DNA of 64,000 nt from Mycobacterium colombiense. GTDB lineage: Bacteria; Actinomycetota; Actinomycetes; Mycobacteriales; Mycobacteriaceae. The notes beneath the pieces are model-generated. The model saw only the letters and a program-made list of their open reading frames with translations, had not been told where the DNA came from and searched no databases. A program made the translations under genes and the position numbers. The stretch lies in contig NZ_QMEV01000013.1 in the NCBI RefSeq assembly GCF_003284935.1, positions 33,892-97,891 on the forward strand, written 5' to 3'. Below, one piece after another: positions 63,971 through 64,000 of this stretch. The stretch's first letter is position 1; each line of letters starts with the position of its first letter.

Positions 63971-64000
63971 CTACACCGGTTCGGGCGGCACGATCGGCAC
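63971..64000 (-). CDS. Possible 3' end of a gene entering from the right edge
   Basis: On the minus strand the last bases of the window read VPIVPPEPV followed by TAG (63973-63971), with G/C-biased third positions. Nine codons are too few to name a family; it does not resemble the expected EF-Tu C-terminus. The 91 bases between it and the SHOCT gene contain nothing I can support. Confidence 0.2.
   Translation of the reverse strand: MPIVPPEPV

Overview
The window reads as chromosomal DNA of a slow-growing, non-tuberculosis Mycobacterium. The evidence is very high GC content, frequent GTG and TTG starts, GTGA, ATGA and TGATG gene overlaps, sigL-rslA, the mycofactocin cluster, 13E12 and LCM-type methyltransferase families, and a gene order that runs antiparallel to what I remember of M. 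tuberculosis Rv0686-Rv0751. The M. avium complex is plausible, but the sequence alone does not prove it. I saw no rRNA, tRNA, CRISPR array or complete insertion sequence. The ribosomal protein genes and most housekeeping genes lie on the minus strand.

Region 1 (1-12.3 kb) is the most interesting part. After the tail of mmsB come two divergent gene sets. On the minus strand is a compact operon encoding a ThDP-dependent enzyme, an SRPBCC protein, a ketosynthase-III homologue, a HisC-like aminotransferase and a MarR regulator. On the plus strand is a MacB/FtsX-type ABC transporter. Further right, the sigL-rslA operon continues into an FAD monooxygenase, a DUF4389 membrane protein and a methyltransferase. 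Three places carry the same ECF promoter architecture, TGAACC, 16 bases, then CGTTTC or CGTGGT: in front of sigL, in front of the ThDP operon and in front of the ABC transporter. I infer a SigL-controlled biosynthesis-and-export island of about 10 kb, inserted between rslA and the Rv0737-type MarR gene relative to the M. tuberculosis order I remember.

Region 2 (12.3-27.8 kb) holds mapA-adk-secY, five paralogous LCM-type SAM methyltransferases in two clusters, a GNAT protein, a small sugar-metabolism group (FGGY kinase, D-2-hydroxyacid dehydrogenase, class II aldolase, zinc alcohol dehydrogenase), the protease SppA and an F420-type LLM oxidoreductase.

Region 3 (27.8-47.5 kb) is the S10 and spc ribosomal protein set, read on the minus strand. 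Between rpsQ and rplN sits a non-ribosomal insert: arylsulfatase atsA with its formylglycine-generating enzyme, three DUF4436 membrane proteins, a PstS-type phosphate-binding lipoprotein with a Pho-box-like repeat, and a 13E12-family HNH protein. A candidate SigA promoter with a palindrome over its -10 restarts transcription before rplN.

Region 4 (47.5-57.8 kb) contains a TetR/MFS drug-efflux pair with tandem operators, where the regulator appears to start at ATT. Next comes the complete mycofactocin locus, mftR divergent from mftA-B-C-D-E-F-G, which makes the redox cofactor mycofactocin.

Region 5 (57.8-64 kb) carries a DUF2332 protein, an aldo/keto reductase, an inositol-monophosphatase-family protein preceded by a long hairpin, a ferredoxin-reductase-like flavoprotein and a mycofactocin-coupled SDR behind a consensus KstR box, a SHOCT-domain membrane protein, and possibly the end of one more gene.
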